The notes under the pieces were generated by a model. That model had not been told where the DNA came from and made no database searches. It worked only from the letters and a program-made list of their open reading frames with translations. A stretch of 64,000 bases of DNA from Aulosira sp. FACHB-615 (GTDB lineage: Bacteria > Cyanobacteriota > Cyanobacteriia > Cyanobacteriales > Nostocaceae). The stretch spans positions 1 through 64,000 of the forward strand of contig NZ_JACJSE010000033.1 of NCBI RefSeq assembly GCF_014698045.1. Direction: 5' to 3'. Below are positions 49,143 to 57,248 of the stretch, one piece after another (position 1 is the stretch's first letter; the number at the start of each line of letters is the position of its first letter). Both the position numbers and the translations under genes were made by a program.

Positions 49143-49556
49143 TTAAGAACACCTATCTTGCCGAAAAGACCCCACCAAATACCTAACCACCTGCGGATCT
49201 ATTGCCGCAATGCGTTTTCTAATTGATTGTGGAGGGTTTTTAAAAAACTGCTTCAAATCCCGACTTTTGACTTGATAACAACTGGTACAACGCTTTTTAG
49301 CTTTTAACCAACCTTGTCTGACCCAATAAGTAACAGTTGTTGGGTGTAAACAAAGGTTTTTAGCAATTTCACTGCAACTGTAATTATCTAAAATCGGACG
49401 TATAGAATACCCCAAAGAATACAATTTATTCTTAACTGCTGATACTGTGCGATAATAACCGCGTCTTTTTAGCCGAAAAACTATTTGCTCTGGAGTGTAC
49501 ATTTCTGCCATTTCTTCAAGAGTTTCTAGCTCTTTTTTTGCCCATTTAGTACACAT
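49143..49556 (-). CDS. Helix-turn-helix DNA-binding protein of module 3
   Basis: 137 aa. An N-terminal SANT/Myb-like or resolvase-type helical region (WAKKELETLEEMAEMYTPEQ, RRGYYRTVSAVKNKLYSLGY) is followed by a second HTH (NYSCSEIAKNLCLHPTTVTY, WVRQGWLKAKKR) resembling MerR/excisionase-type modules. Two cysteines (RCTSCYQVKSRDLKQFF) and a basic C-terminus (PQSIRKRIAAIDPQVVRYLV) complete it. It starts MCTKWAKK at 49556 with GGAGG nearby. Only its 3' end survives in module 2 (32241-32275), and it is absent from module 1. It could be a regulator or an excision factor of the module; neither is shown. Confidence 0.75.
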   Translation of the reverse strand: MCTKWAKKELETLEEMAEMYTPEQIVFRLKRRGYYRTVSAVKNKLYSLGYSIRPILDNYSCSEIAKNLCLHPTTVTYWVRQGWLKAKKRCTSCYQVKSRDLKQFFKNPPQSIRKRIAAIDPQVVRYLVGSFRQDRCS

Positions 49557-49634
49557 TGATAAACCTCCAAATATTTATCAAAATAGGACTAATATTTTTA
49601 GTGGCGATTTGTAATTGAATCGCCACCACAGAGT

Positions 49635-50162
49635 TCATCTGCTATTTTCTGGAGGCTCAAGTTCTACTTCCAGATAAGAAAGCGCAGTATCAGCATCACC
49701 AATAGTCAGGTCGGGTTGATATTCAAGTGTTAGATAATCGGGGTGTTTGGCGATTTTTTTGAGGATGAATTTACCCGCGTCAACTAAATCGTGTAAAGAT
49801 GGATAACTTGCTTGAGTGGTTTCTACAACTGTAGAGTTAGCAGCTAAAACAATTGCAGGAATAGCATCTAATTGATGTTTTAGTGATTGAATTTGACGCT
49901 GATGATTGTTGATTTCAGCCTCTAACGTTGCTTTTAATTCCTGTGGTGAGAGCAGTTTAATTTCATCTTCGGTACGGTGTTCTTCATCTTCACCGTGCTT
50001 GTCGAGCAACAGAATATAACGCCAACCCGCACCATATTCATTAGCTAAATATGTGTCTTCTTCATAGTATTTAAGTCCTATGACTTGACCTACTTCTGTA
50101 CGTTGTCCAAAGCCAAAACGGGGGTATTGCCAACCCGGAGGAATCGATATCGTAGGTTCCAT
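49635..50162 (-). CDS. Module-3 conserved protein, possible DUF1392 family
   Basis: About 175 aa, the third member of the family at 385-927 and 32279-32806. It starts MEPTISIPPGWQYPRFGFGQ at 50162. YEEDTYLANEYGAGWRYILL, EIKLLSPQELKATLEAEINN and IGDADTALSYLEVELEPPEN are conserved, while the segment between residues 100 and 118 differs (LDAIPAIVLAANSTVVETTQ). The first 30 codons and the last 60 are closest to module 2, consistent with exchange between modules. Function unknown. Confidence 0.7.
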   Translation of the reverse strand: MEPTISIPPGWQYPRFGFGQRTEVGQVIGLKYYEEDTYLANEYGAGWRYILLLDKHGEDEEHRTEDEIKLLSPQELKATLEAEINNHQRQIQSLKHQLDAIPAIVLAANSTVVETTQASYPSLHDLVDAGKFILKKIAKHPDYLTLEYQPDLTIGDADTALSYLEVELEPPENSR

Positions 50163-50177
50163 TGTTTTAGTTAGTAA

Positions 50178-50263
50178 ATGATTGATTGGGGAAGGGGAAA
50201 AGGGCAAGGGGGAAGGGAATAAAGAACTATACTTTAACCTTTCCCCTTTAACCCTTTCCCTGA
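50178..50263. repeat. Purine/pyrimidine-tract hairpin region, copy 3
   Basis: The GGGGAAGGGGAAAAGGGCAA and CCTTTCCCCTTTAACCC tracts repeat the arrangement of modules 1 and 2. Here the element lies directly before the 313 aa gene's stop, because the 102 aa gene is missing in module 3. Confidence 0.6.
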
Positions 50264-50264
50264 T

Positions 50265-51194
50265 TTAAGCAGCGACCAACTCTAGCACTGGCTCATACTC
50301 CAGCAGCCGTTCCCATTGCATACTCGTCAGTTGGTCAAAAGGCAGGTCTAACAACTGGTCGTAATCCAGAGCTTCAGCAGAGGGTACAGTATCGACCATT
50401 GACAGCCAGTAGACAGTATCAATCGCAGAGTCACAAGGTACTTTTTCGGAGGATTCATTGGCTCGAATAAACCACCAAGCGCCTTTAGTTTCTCCGGCTT
50501 CGCCAAGTTTCTTGTCGCCTCTGTAGATTCCATCATCTAGCAACTCAAGACCAAAGTTTTCACAAGCCTGGGCAATCTGCACCATGATTTCGTTTCCGGT
50601 GGTGCAGGGTTCTTCAAACGGTTTCTGTAGTGGCAATAACCCCGCTTGATACTGCTGCTTGACGTAACTGTGACATCTTGCAGGAGTAGAATCTGTAAAG
50701 ATTTCAGCGTTGTTGATCATGACTTGCCAAAAAGAATTTTGTTGGTCGTCATGGCTGTAACTCACGCTGGCCACGAGTTCACCATCTGCCAAAACTTCTT
50801 GGTCGTAGAATGAAATTTCTGAGATAAATGGTACTTCTGGGATATCTGCGCTTGGTTGAGGGTTGAGAGTTCCATCTTTGTGATGCCATTCGATGAAGCG
50901 GAAGCATTGGGCTTGGGTGGTGTGACGAAATTTTTCAACGCCATTCACCATGACTACCCAGGGTTGTGTTACGAACTCGTCATAATCATAAGTGATGTAT
51001 GCAACTAGCCACTTTCCGGCGTAAATCTCGAAGTGGTGGGAGTTAATCTCGACTGTGGTGAGGGGTTCGGGAGCTACAGCTTGCGCTTGCTGGCTCATGT
51101 ACTGCGCGAGTTCGGCTTGGGCTAAGGATTGCGCGTCTATTGTATTGCAGTGGAAGCTTTTGGGTGCTTGCTGTGAATATGCGAAGTAGTTCAT
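50265..51194 (-). CDS. Module-3 protein with the shared N-terminal motif and a different body
   Basis: 309 aa from ATG 51194; the frame to 51206 begins with a GTG that overlaps the AAGGTG ribosome site, so the inner ATG is preferred. The N-terminus (FAYSQQAPKSFHCNTIDAQ) matches the 192 aa proteins of modules 1 and 2, but the rest is unrelated. Two internal repeats occur: about 47-112 (HHFEIYAGKWLVAYITYDYD ... WVVMVNGVEKF) and about 125-190 (EVLADGELVASVSYSHDD ... WQVMINNAEIF). A C-terminal domain has GIYRGDKKLGEAGETKGAWW and the end LELVAA. It is the first gene of the minus-strand operon of module 3. Function unknown. Confidence 0.72.
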   Translation of the reverse strand: MNYFAYSQQAPKSFHCNTIDAQSLAQAELAQYMSQQAQAVAPEPLTTVEINSHHFEIYAGKWLVAYITYDYDEFVTQPWVVMVNGVEKFRHTTQAQCFRFIEWHHKDGTLNPQPSADIPEVPFISEISFYDQEVLADGELVASVSYSHDDQQNSFWQVMINNAEIFTDSTPARCHSYVKQQYQAGLLPLQKPFEEPCTTGNEIMVQIAQACENFGLELLDDGIYRGDKKLGEAGETKGAWWFIRANESSEKVPCDSAIDTVYWLSMVDTVPSAEALDYDQLLDLPFDQLTSMQWERLLEYEPVLELVAA

Positions 51195-51301
51195 AATAGA
51201 GTTCACCTTATTAGGGATAAAAGGCGATCGCTTAGTTTTCTCAGGACGCGCGGTCGTCTTTTGTTTTCTTAACTCTATTGTCTACTGATACCAGACAGAT
51301 G

Positions 51302-51589
51302 TCAAGAGGTAATAGACACAATTGTTACTGCTGTACTAAAAAATTCTTCAATACTGCTGTTTAAAGCTTTGAGAAGAACGGAGATTTTAGGAAAAGAAAC
51401 CGTAGAAGCTGAATTATCATACCTTTCGGGGTCTTCGAGCATGTGAATGTACTGGTGAGAAATACGCTCTCCAAGCTCTGCGGTTTTTTCAGAAATTGAT
51501 CGGACAGAATTATTGCCGCGTAATACTTTCAGGCGTTCACCTAGCTCTTTATCCCAGTAAATAGAAGCAACGTATTTTGTATCCAACAT
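51302..51589 (-). CDS. XRE-like helix-turn-helix regulator, module 3
   Basis: 95 aa from ATG 51589 (MLDTKYVASIYWDKELGERL). The HTH lies in LKVLRGNNSVRSISEKTAEL and HQYIHMLEDPERYDNSAST, followed by a helix (FPKISVLLKALNSSIEEFF). It is an XRE-type regulator, unrelated in detail to the module-2 protein. The longer frame to 51619 adds MASAGRQIII without a better ribosome site. TTGTCTAC motifs lie on both sides (51278-51285 and 51599-51606), and the inverted TAGACAA is at 51650; they are candidate operators. It probably controls both divergent units of module 3. Confidence 0.72.
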   Translation of the reverse strand: MLDTKYVASIYWDKELGERLKVLRGNNSVRSISEKTAELGERISHQYIHMLEDPERYDNSASTVSFPKISVLLKALNSSIEEFFSTAVTIVSITS

Positions 51590-51878
51590 AATGATTATTT
51601 GTCTACCAGCACTTGCCATAATCTAACAGATTTTATATTCTATAGGTACTAGACAACAAAAGCGACCGCCTCCACTAATCTTTATCGAAGCGATCGCCCT
51701 TATTGTTTACATTGCCAGGCGCGTCAAAGATTTTTAAATCATGATGCGTAATTTTATGATGCCACACAACTGCTAGTAACAGTAGACAAACAATCTTGGT
51801 AAATAAGAGTGCTGGCAAGCGTTTTGACGATTTTGTTAACAAAATTCTCGATGCTTAATTCTTTAGTGGGCAAGGTTT

Positions 51879-53564
51879 ATGCTGACACTGGAAGAAGAAA
51901 AAATATCCGCCACCTCTTACGGCATTCTCAATACCAGCATCAAAGAAACGTTTACGTCCATTGACCGCTTCGAGTGGCAAGCTGTAGAAGAAATCTTGCA
52001 GATGCGTGATAATCAGCTTTACCGTGAAGCTGGCTACAAAACTTTTGAGGAATACTGCCAAGCTGAATTATCAGCCTGGGGTGGATACCGAAGAATTAAC
52101 CAATTGCTGGGAGCCAAGAAAGTCAGGGACACAGCCGATGAATTGGGCGAACACATCAAGAATGAGCGTCAAGCCCGTTCACTGCTGCGATTGATCAAGG
52201 AACCGGAGAAATTAAAGGCTGCTGTTGCGATCGCACTCCAAGACAACCCTTCACCCAGCGAATCAGACTTTGCGGCAGCTGCTAACAGGGTGGTTCCTCG
52301 CCTACCACGCCAAAAAATTCAGGAACCAATGGTTCCTAAAATTGAAGAACCAGAAATTCAGGAACCATTGGTTCCTAAAACCAACACAGTCAAAGTCACC
52401 TCACCAACTCACCTCCGCTACGGTGAAGAAGGAACCATCCAAGCAGACGCACCAAACAACTGGCAACAGATTGTGACTTTTGCGGATGGTGATAGAGAAC
52501 TGGTGAACAATGCTGATTTGAGTAATGATGCTATTGAGTCATATACCCCTGAGCGAACTTACCCCAAAGAGTACGCCGAAGCGATCGCTGCACTCAAACA
52601 TCAGCACCAGCAGGAACTTGAACGGTTAGAACAGGATTTGAGGATTGGCTTGCAGACAGAAGCCAATGCCCAAGCCCAGCAGCAAGTTCAAGAACAATTG
52701 ACAGCTTTGCAAAACCTGTTTCAGCAGCAGAGAGAAGAAAATATACAGTTACAGCATCGGCTGTTTGAGTTGGAAGGCTTGAGGCTGTTGGAGCTTGAGA
52801 ACCAGAGACTACAAAAACGTATTCAGGAATTGGAACGTGCTGTAGAAGAACGGCCTGCCCAAGAGTGGGACAATACTCTGACCAAACAAGCAACTAAGGC
52901 ACTCAACAAACAAGTCAAGCAAGCCCTGGAGAAAACTATTGATCTGCGATCGCTTGCCGAAGAACCACCCAAAGAAAACGCTCAAGAATGCTTACGGCTC
53001 ATGGGTATAGCTTTGGGTAATTTAGCCTCTGCTATGAACAATACCCAAGCCCTGCAAGCAGCTGCAATTATCCTTGGTAGTGAACCAACCCCAAGTGTGA
53101 TCGCATATCGGGCAGAACAGTTGCAACTACTACCCCAAGCAGTAAGTGATATTCGGGCTGTGCTTGCCAAGCCTGGGTGTAGTTGGTGGGACTATTTAGA
53201 AGTGGCACAGGAATACGAAGTTATCAAAGCTGACTACTGGGCAGAGTTAACCCTACAAGAAACAGAACTAATTACCGCTTTGGAGAAAGCTGAATCTTCG
53301 CAAATTACGGAACCAATGGTTCCTGAAGAAGCCCTTAACAAGTCTGGTTCTTCTGATAGCGAAGTAATTGCCCTTGGTTCTATCGTCGCCCATGCCGATA
53401 TTTATTGCGCTTTGTACAACGCCAAGGGTGAAGTTATCGAAGACATGGGAGACGAAGTTTGGGTGGCTTGGGAGCATTGGAAAGAAAAACCGAAGAAGAC
53501 TGACCGCTACTTCAAGGATGAACTGCGGTTCTGGCAAGAAACAACCAATCAATTCAAAATTTAA
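51879..53564 (+). CDS. ParB-like DNA-binding coiled-coil protein, module 3
   Basis: 561 aa starting MLTLEEEKISATSYG, with AAGGTTT just before the ATG. Domain order follows copies 1 and 2: N-terminal helix-turn-helix-like region (YKTFEEYCQAEL, ERQARSLLRLIKEP), EPMVP/EPLVP linker, SH3-like segment (here SPTHLRYGEEGTIQADAP), long coiled coil (220-335) and the helical C-terminus with GCSWWDYLEVAQEYEVIK. The last residues (TTNQFKI) are encoded by a dispersed AAAATTCAAAATT repeat that has replaced the normal end (ETNQ or ETKQ). The next gene is not DinD-like but the 438 aa protein at 53674. Function inferred as in the other copies. Confidence 0.72.
   Translation: MLTLEEEKISATSYGILNTSIKETFTSIDRFEWQAVEEILQMRDNQLYREAGYKTFEEYCQAELSAWGGYRRINQLLGAKKVRDTADELGEHIKNERQARSLLRLIKEPEKLKAAVAIALQDNPSPSESDFAAAANRVVPRLPRQKIQEPMVPKIEEPEIQEPLVPKTNTVKVTSPTHLRYGEEGTIQADAPNNWQQIVTFADGDRELVNNADLSNDAIESYTPERTYPKEYAEAIAALKHQHQQELERLEQDLRIGLQTEANAQAQQQVQEQLTALQNLFQQQREENIQLQHRLFELEGLRLLELENQRLQKRIQELERAVEERPAQEWDNTLTKQATKALNKQVKQALEKTIDLRSLAEEPPKENAQECLRLMGIALGNLASAMNNTQALQAAAIILGSEPTPSVIAYRAEQLQLLPQAVSDIRAVLAKPGCSWWDYLEVAQEYEVIKADYWAELTLQETELITALEKAESSQITEPMVPEEALNKSGSSDSEVIALGSIVAHADIYCALYNAKGEVIEDMGDEVWVAWEHWKEKPKKTDRYFKDELRFWQETTNQFKI
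52321..52376. repeat. Palindromes in the ParB-like gene, module 3
   Basis: AGGAACCAATGGTTCCT at 52321-52337 and AGGAACCATTGGTTCCT at 52360-52376, with a half-site near 52345. CGGAACCAATGGTTCCT recurs at 53308-53324. All remain in frame as EP(M/L)VP. Confidence 0.85.
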
Positions 53565-53613
53565 AATTCAAAATTCAAAATTAACTTTGCATTTTTAATT
53601 TTGCATTTTGAAT
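53551..53613. repeat. AAAATTCAAAATT inverted dispersed repeat
   Basis: Direct repeats of TTCAAAATT on the left and TTAATTTTGCATTTTGAATT on the right form an imperfect hairpin. It is typical of AT-rich dispersed repeats at gene ends in Nostoc-type genomes. It supplies the last codons and stop of the ParB-like gene of module 3 and may act as its terminator. Confidence 0.6.
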
Positions 53614-53673
53614 TCACAAAGCGGCATTGCAACTATGTCGCCCATCTTTTCATGCCAAATTTTAGGAGAAAAT

Positions 53674-54990
53674 ATGACTACAGCATTAAAGGCAATCAAA
53701 GGTGGCCAAAACAAAGGCGATCGCAAACAAGGCACAGAGGAAAAGCCAGTTCGACCCCATTGCAAAATCTCGATTGAGGACATTAACTGGATAAGACAGC
53801 AACCGCCGTGTGTGCAGCAGTTGTGGTTGGACTCAGTTGCAGCAGAACAATTTGGCGGGTCTGCTCACAAGCTGGATACCAATCTCACCTATAAGTCATT
53901 GCAAAAGGCAGGTGCAGCGTTAACTGCCCAAGGTTTATTTCAATATGAGGAAGTGTTTGGCCGATTGCCATCTGGTAGACCTGGGCTGATTGGCTACCGT
54001 GTTCGTAATCTTCACGGTTATTACAATCGCTTTTACTGGGAATCGTCCACATCAGGCGAAACCAATTCTTTTGACGAGAAAGCTGTCCAAACCGGGAAGA
54101 AAATTAACCACGCCGAAGCGAATCAAAACCATGCCAGCGTGGAACAAATTCAGCCTGATTTGGATCATTTCCAAAAGAATGGTCAAAAAAGTGAGGATTT
54201 ACAAGGGTTCCAGAAACCTAACAACGTTTCTAACTACTCTTTAACTACCTACCAACCACCCACTAAGGTGGTTGGTAAGGTAGTTAGTTCTTCCACGCCA
54301 AACAAAAATTTGCGTGTTGATGAGACGGCTGACGCGCCTTTTAGGGGCGCGTCGCCTCAGACCCTTGAAAGCGTGGAAGAAGAGAAAGAAGAGTTACCTG
54401 CGGTAACGGACTGCACGACGCTGACGCTTGTAGAAACTGCGCCGAGTCAATCCGCTTCGTTGTTAGTTGAGAAGCAAGAATTAGGTGATGAGCCAGGAAC
54501 CAGTCATGAAGACACTTTTTCCGCCGCGCCCGTTGCTGTAAATTTAGAAAACCTCAGTCAGCCCCAAGTCCAAGCTCAACTGAGCCTGTCTGCTTCGTTG
54601 TTGGTTGAGAAGCAAGAATTGGGTGATGAGTCGGGAACCAATCATGAAGACACAATTATCGCCGCCCCTGCCGTTCCAGAAAACAGCCACTCCGTCCTGT
54701 CCTCCCAGGAACCAAAACCTCATTCTGAAGGTGTTTGTGCTGTTAAATCTGACTCCGATCCTGAAAAGTGGTCGTATGAGGCTGTTGTGGAGCGATCAAG
54801 AGTGCGGCCTTGGCGGATGGAAAAGCTCAAGATAGCGGAACAATGGCGCGAAAATCCTGGAGATGATTTTCTGATGGAGTGCTGGGCTGATGACCCTGCG
54901 TTGAGGATTGTGATCAAGAAACTGGTGGCGAAGTGTCCGCAGTGGGGGTTGGTTGCAGTGGAAGGGGTGCTGGTAAAGTGGGATGAGTAG
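53674..54990 (+). CDS. Replication-like protein replacing DinD and winged-helix genes in module 3
   Basis: 438 aa from ATG 53674, set by AGGAG seven bases upstream; the open frame to 53608 is not needed. Residues 25-135 (ISIEDINWIRQQPPCVQQLW, TYKSLQKAGAALTAQGLFQY, GRPGLIGYRVRNLHGYY) look like a winged-helix initiator-type domain. A long variable middle follows with two near-identical repeats (SASLLVEKQELGDE, about 268 and 311). The C-terminal domain (360-438) contains WRMEKLKIAEQWRENPGDDF and LRIVIKKLVAKCPQWGLVAV. Its leader keeps the TTTTCATGCC segment found before the DinD-like genes, so it replaced that gene pair at the same point. Role in replication or partition inferred. Confidence 0.68.
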   Translation: MTTALKAIKGGQNKGDRKQGTEEKPVRPHCKISIEDINWIRQQPPCVQQLWLDSVAAEQFGGSAHKLDTNLTYKSLQKAGAALTAQGLFQYEEVFGRLPSGRPGLIGYRVRNLHGYYNRFYWESSTSGETNSFDEKAVQTGKKINHAEANQNHASVEQIQPDLDHFQKNGQKSEDLQGFQKPNNVSNYSLTTYQPPTKVVGKVVSSSTPNKNLRVDETADAPFRGASPQTLESVEEEKEELPAVTDCTTLTLVETAPSQSASLLVEKQELGDEPGTSHEDTFSAAPVAVNLENLSQPQVQAQLSLSASLLVEKQELGDESGTNHEDTIIAAPAVPENSHSVLSSQEPKPHSEGVCAVKSDSDPEKWSYEAVVERSRVRPWRMEKLKIAEQWRENPGDDFLMECWADDPALRIVIKKLVAKCPQWGLVAVEGVLVKWDE

Positions 54991-54998
54991 CGAGTGCT

Positions 54999-55089
54999 AT
55001 CGATTAGTGGCATATTGCAGCAATCGTTCCCACTCCCAACGCCATACAGCATCTACCGTGATTTCTTTGCCGTTGGTGAATTTAGATAA
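54999..55089 (-). pseudogene. Truncated copy of the 157 aa border gene (left direct repeat of the restriction cassette)
   Basis: Matches 62639-62729, the 3' end of the intact small gene, over 91 bases with about 10-15 differences by eye (CGATTAGT...CACTCCCAACGCCA...ATTTCTTTGCCGTTGG). The similarity then stops at TTTAGATAAA. Together with the intact right copy it brackets the restriction cassette as direct repeats, as expected from integration into, or recombination at, this gene's 3' end. Confidence 0.8.
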
Positions 55090-55142
55090 AGGCTAGTGCT
55101 TTGGTCATATATAAATCACTACTTTTGCAGTATAAATAGTTA

Positions 55143-57248
55143 TTGCCCATAAATCTTGTGTACGTGTCTGTGGTTTCGAGTAAGTCTTTAAAATTGAACC
55201 AAAAAGTGCTGAAGGTCAAAGACGATGTATCTGCTGACCTACCCTTAACTTATGTTGGCAAAATGACCCAGCAGCAGCTAGAGAAACATCTTTGGGATGC
55301 AGCTGACATTTTGAGGGGAAAAATTGACTCCGCAGATTTCAAACACTACATTTTTGGATTGCTATTCTTCAAACGTTTATGCGATGTTTGGGAAGAAGAA
55401 TATGAGGAACGGCTGAAACTTTATCAAGATGCACAATTAGCATCTGACCCAGAAGAACACCGCTTTCATATTCCACCTGGAGCATTTTGGAATGACATAA
55501 GAAAGCATTCTACAAATATTGGTGAACATCTTAACGCTGCTTTCCGGGCAATTGAAGATGCAAATACTCGTCTGCGGGGAGTATTTCAGGATGTGGACTT
55601 TAACAATAAAGAACGCTTTCCCGATGCGACATTAGAGTTATTGTTGCAGCACTTTAGTAAACATCGTCTGCGGAATTGTGATGTTGAGGCGGATATTCTA
55701 GGGGATGCTTACGAATATCTAATTTCTAAATTTGCGGATGATGCGGGAAAGAAGGGAGGCGAATTTTACACTCCCAAAATGGTAACTCGCTTAATTGTTA
55801 GCTGCTTACAACCAGATGAGGGGATGACCATTTATGACCCTACCTGTGGTTCTGGAGGTATGTTACTGGAAGCGGTGAATTATCTCAAGCGTCAGGGTAA
55901 AAATCCCAAGTCGTTGCAGTTGTATGCTCAGGAAATGAACCTCAACACTTGGGCAATTTGTGAGATGAATTTGTTTCTCCATGATATTGATGATGCGTTT
56001 ATTCTGCGGGGTGATACCTTGCGGCAACCGAAACATTTAGTGGCGGAGGGAAGTAAGGTATTACGAACATTTGACCGAGTGCTGGCAAATCCGCCATTTT
56101 CGCTGAAGAATTGGGGAGATGAAGCTTGGAAAAATGGGGATCAGTTTAGTCGGGATACTTATGGTTGTCCGCCTAAATCCTATGGGGATTTGGCTTTTGT
56201 GCAACACATGATTGCTAGTTTGAACCAAACGGGTAAATTGGGTGTCATTTTACCACACGGGATTCTGTTTCGCGGGGGTACGGAGGCGAAAATCCGCCAG
56301 GGAATTTTGCAAGATGATTTGATTGAGGCGGTGATTGGGTTAGCACCAAATTTATTTTATGGCACAGGTATTCCGGCTTGTGTGTTGATTATTAACAAGC
56401 AGAAAGAAGCCAAGCGACGGGGTAAGGTGCTGTTTGTCAATGGTGCTGAGGAGATGGTGGAAGGGAAAAACCAAAATACTCTCTCTGAGGCGAATGTGGG
56501 ACGGTTGGCTAAGGCGTTTTTAGCGTTTGCGGATGAAGAGATCGCATCCACTCAAGCAGTCATCGATCAAACCCGCAAAGTCAAGCAAGGACTACTCCAG
56601 CAACTCTTCACTCGCAATAAATATAATAAAGTCGAAGATACATATAATATTACAAAATATTCCCTTCATTTTTTAGATGAAGTAGCACAGAGGGTAACTG
56701 GACATACACCAAATAGAAAGAAACCTGAATATTGGGATGGTGAGATTAAATGGGTATCACTTCAAGATTCAGCCGCACTTGACCGAGTTTATATTTATAA
56801 AACCGCAGCAGAAATTAGTGAAGAGGGTATCCGAAACTCTTCTGCGGTTAAACATCCAAAGGGAACAGTTGTTTTATCTCGTGATGCTGGAGTTGGTAAG
56901 AGTGCAATTATGACAGATGAAATGGCAGTAAGCCAGCATTTTATAGGATGGATATGCGGTTCAGAATTAAATAATCATTACCTTTATTATTGGCTACAGC
57001 ACATGAAGCCAGTATTTGAAAGAATAGCTATTGGTAACACTATTAAAACTATTGGGATGCCGTTCTTTAAAAGTCTTAAAATTCCAGTTCCTCCAATGGA
57101 AATTCAAGTGCAAATTGCGAATACACTTCTTTCTCAAGATCAACAAATTTTTTCAGCAGAAGAAGAGCTTGAGCAGTTAAGTATAATAAAACGGGGTTTA
57201 ATACAAGACCTCCTCAGAGGTCTTGTTCGTGTGGGAGTTACACCATGA
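55143..57248 (+). CDS. hsdM: Type I restriction methylase-specificity fusion (HsdM-HsdS)
   Basis: 701 aa. The HsdM N-terminal helical domain (about 42-165: LEKHLWDAADILRGKIDSAD, YIFGLLFFKRLCDVWEEEYE) is followed by the N6-adenine methylase domain with GGEFYTPKMV, the SAM motif YDPTCGSGGMLLEA (about 235) and the catalytic motif NPPF (about 316). At about 465-500 a specificity-subunit helix begins (TRKVKQGLLQQLF), then a single target-recognition domain (about 500-650, ITKYSLHFLDEVAQRVTG ... HPKGTVVLSRDAGVG) and a closing helix (about 650-700). There is no separate hsdS. The start is uncertain: TTG 55143, one of several GTG codons, or ATG 55263. It overlaps hsdR by ATGA, giving one operon. Confidence 0.9.
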   Translation: MPINLVYVSVVSSKSLKLNQKVLKVKDDVSADLPLTYVGKMTQQQLEKHLWDAADILRGKIDSADFKHYIFGLLFFKRLCDVWEEEYEERLKLYQDAQLASDPEEHRFHIPPGAFWNDIRKHSTNIGEHLNAAFRAIEDANTRLRGVFQDVDFNNKERFPDATLELLLQHFSKHRLRNCDVEADILGDAYEYLISKFADDAGKKGGEFYTPKMVTRLIVSCLQPDEGMTIYDPTCGSGGMLLEAVNYLKRQGKNPKSLQLYAQEMNLNTWAICEMNLFLHDIDDAFILRGDTLRQPKHLVAEGSKVLRTFDRVLANPPFSLKNWGDEAWKNGDQFSRDTYGCPPKSYGDLAFVQHMIASLNQTGKLGVILPHGILFRGGTEAKIRQGILQDDLIEAVIGLAPNLFYGTGIPACVLIINKQKEAKRRGKVLFVNGAEEMVEGKNQNTLSEANVGRLAKAFLAFADEEIASTQAVIDQTRKVKQGLLQQLFTRNKYNKVEDTYNITKYSLHFLDEVAQRVTGHTPNRKKPEYWDGEIKWVSLQDSAALDRVYIYKTAAEISEEGIRNSSAVKHPKGTVVLSRDAGVGKSAIMTDEMAVSQHFIGWICGSELNNHYLYYWLQHMKPVFERIAIGNTIKTIGMPFFKSLKIPVPPMEIQVQIANTLLSQDQQIFSAEEELEQLSIIKRGLIQDLLRGLVRVGVTP

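Noticed and set aside
52594..52893. Antisense frames within the ParB-like genes (also 4016-4201 and 35482-35829)
   Set aside because: Such frames recur in the ParB-like copies as mirror images of the sense coding sequence; shadows.
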